A stretch of 64,000 bases of DNA. Origin: Cherax quadricarinatus. Lineage: Eukaryota > Arthropoda > Malacostraca > Decapoda > Parastacidae. A model generated the notes under the pieces. It saw only the letters and a list, made by a program, of their open reading frames with translations. It was not told where the DNA came from and ran no database searches. A program made the position numbers and the translations under genes. Positions 62,281-64,000 of this stretch are shown here, one piece after another. Numbering within the stretch: position 1 is the stretch's first letter; each line of letters begins with the position of its first letter. The stretch lies in the NCBI RefSeq assembly GCF_038502225.1, contig NC_091355.1, forward strand, positions 9,236,544-9,300,543. Direction: 5' to 3'.

Positions 62281-62569
62281 ATGTATAATAACAATAGTCA
62301 CACAGGAGACTCTGTGCCTGGCCTGTCACCTCTCATGTACTCATTCTTTCTCTCTCTCATTTATTCGGACCCTACATTAAGGGTAAGTAATTAGAATAGT
62401 ATGTGTGGGTGGGGTGGCCTGGTGAGGCTATTACAATACATACCACACTTGATTTCTTACAATAAATACTACTTGTCTCACCCTAGATTAAGACTGGTTC
62501 TATTGCTAACTTAATATATGTTAAAACTTGTTATCTAGTGTTTGTATGCCCGATTTCCGCTTTACGGCT

Positions 62570-62930
62570 TGTGGGGCCCTCCTGTACTCCAATGGCATGT
62601 TAGTCGCCTCTTATGACACACATCCCTTATGAAAGAATTCTGTTCCACTTCCCCATAAAGATAAGAGGAAAATAAACAAGAACTAGTAAGAAAATAGAAG
62701 AAAAGCCAAAGGGGTGTGTGTATATATGCTTGTACATGCAAGCATAGTGTGACCTAAGTGTGAGTAGAAGTAGCAAGACATACCTGAAATCTTGCGTGTT
62801 TATGAGACAGAAAAAAGACACCAACAATCCTACCATCATGTAAAACTCACTTGGAAGGATGGTAGTACCTCCCTGGGCGGTTGCTGTCTTCAAGCCTACT
62901 ATTATTACTATTATTCTTATTATTATTATA
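62570..62930. repeat. Dispersed repeat, family uncertain
   Basis: 'cgcctcttatgacacac' and 'ctgttccacttccccata' parallel 33185-33245 ('tgcctcttacaacatgc', 'cttctccacttcccca'). The rest, including 'acctccctgggcggttgctg', has no second copy here. Confidence 0.4.
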
Positions 62931-63296
62931 CTCAAAATAAGAGATAAGCCCACACGACTCATTCTTTGAAAGGAAATGGGCAATATTTAAAAAAAATACA
63001 CTGGTGTCTTGGTCTTAAAAAAAAAATTAGTTAAGCTTACATATTTAAGTTTATGCTGCTACATGCAAGAGAACTTGTTGTTTTTTGAAGACTATGCTGA
63101 TATAACAGATTATTTTTTATCTTCTCCCCATGAAGTTTATCTCCAAGTATCTGAAAGTGGAATTAAGTCAAGGTATAAAAACTGCAAATCTACTAAAACT
63201 AAAAACCTCATTAATAGCAACTGGATACATTAGTTAATTACATCTATTTTCATTACATCATGTGTAATAGAAACCCCAATTTAGTACAGTAAGCTC
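62931..63296. other. No gene recognised
   Basis: A + strand frame at 63009-63233 contains FFEDYADITDYFLSSPHEVY but has no recognisable family or splice context. Confidence 0.3.
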
Positions 63297-63631
63297 TCTT
63301 ATAAAGCTGTTCTATACCTTTGATGAGTTTCAAGAGTCTCACTAATCTCGGAGCCCAGCCATGGGCCAAGCTCGTCTGGTGCTTGCCTGGTCAACCAGGC
63401 TGTTGCTGCTGGAGGCCTACTGCCCCACATATCCATCACAGTCTGGTTGATCCATATTGTGTAGTTTGTTTGCAAATTGAATTGGAAAATTGCATCCAAA
63501 ATTGTACAGCATGTACTATGAAGGTCTCCTCACTAGCTGTTCAATTTTGGATGCACTTTTTGAATTGCATTTGCAAAAACCATCCCTATATAGAGAAGCT
63601 TTATAATAGAGCTTTTTGTATAATAAACCTG
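63297..63631. mobile_element. MITE with a LINE fragment inside
   Basis: The left end CAGTAAGCTCTCTTATAAAG and the right-end inverse (CAGG then AGCTCTATTATAAAGC) have TA at both ends. Inner arms also pair ('ggaaaattgcatccaaaatt' with 'caattttggatgcac'). It is related to 31425-31597. Confidence 0.6.
63330..63455 (-). mobile_element. CR1-like LINE 3' fragment inside the MITE
   Basis: 'ctggtcaaccaggctgttgc' and following sequence correspond to the CR1-A C-terminus ('gatcaaccaggctgttgc'), but the surroundings differ, so this is a third CR1-like subfamily. Confidence 0.5.
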
Positions 63632-63633
63632 TA

Positions 63634-64000
63634 TTCTGTAAATATTTCAATGCCTCATATATGCAATGCATTTATAAAAATTATTGGTATGGACATGATG
63701 CCATACATAACTGAACTATTTAATTAAACATTTCCATCTCAGATGCCTTCTAAGTATTTCAGGGAACTTTTCTGCTATCAGAATTCAAAGTGATTAATAT
63801 AACTGCAATACTGTGAATTACTACGCAGCTTCATACTCAAACTTCTACTTTAAAGGAAAAACTAATGAAGTAAAGAATGAATAGTTAATTGAATTGACTA
63901 TATAACTGTGTGAGGGTCAGGTAATGACTCATACATATGATTTTATTGAATTGCCCTAAAACAAATATTTGCACACAATTTATAGAACAAATTAACTGAA
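63634..64000. other. No gene recognised to window end
   Basis: AT-rich sequence with no phosphatase exon on the + strand and no supportable exon on the - strand. Confidence 0.4.

Overview
The window is eukaryotic, intron-rich and dominated by transposable elements. It most probably comes from a decapod crustacean (crayfish, lobster or shrimp type). That guess rests on long (TA)n and (GT)n microsatellites, on repeat families I associate with decapod genomes from general knowledge (unverified here), and on an animal-type purple acid phosphatase gene. No rRNA, functional tRNA, CRISPR array or bacterial feature is present.

Host genes. One gene can be read with confidence: a secreted purple acid phosphatase (ACP7/PAPL type) on the + strand. 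Six phase-compatible coding exons lie between 25238 and 45132 and give the first 274 residues, from signal peptide through the GDMG, GDFAY and GNHE metal-binding motifs. The C-terminal exons (second half of the metallophosphatase domain) are not in the window. Its introns are packed with mobile elements. Two further exon-like segments on the - strand (57368-57545 and 60989-61072) may belong to an unrecognised gene.

Mobile elements. About a dozen copies of one CR1-like LINE (here CR1-A) range from a nearly full-length copy (11157-15585, -; PHD-finger ORF1, EN-RT ORF2) to 30-base tails. Other LINEs are a second CR1-like family (CR1-B), two L2-like elements (2679-4150, 40118-42642) and RTE-like elements (25720-27430, 34777-36410 and fragments). 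A Penelope-like element with an RT end and a GIY-YIG nuclease lies at 48916-50326. DNA elements include four Tigger/pogo-type elements, one with a nearly complete transposase (46296-48539), TTAA-flanked piggyBac-like non-autonomous elements, many short TA-flanked MITEs and one hAT-like MITE. SINEs are tRNA-derived or carry a GCGCTAAAC signature with an (ATT)n tail.

Most notable structure. Three 332-375 bp nearly perfect palindromes (6417-6791, 37564-37895, 56610-56965), each flanked by an 11-13 bp target-site duplication, carry in both arms a hammerhead-ribozyme-like motif that also occurs at the 3' end of the Penelope-like element. They look like a non-autonomous, Penelope-related foldback retroelement family.

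Layout: 1-11150 LINE fragments, MITEs, SINEs and microsatellites; 11157-15585 near-complete CR1-A; 15870-17424 SINE cluster; 17500-20171 mostly unassigned; 20172-24438 CR1-A interrupted by a Tigger derivative; 25238-45132 the phosphatase gene with TE-filled introns; 45450-57224 nested piggyBac/Tigger/Penelope elements and MITEs; 57368-64000 exon candidates, a CR1-A copy with artefact-like sequence, RTE tails and MITEs.
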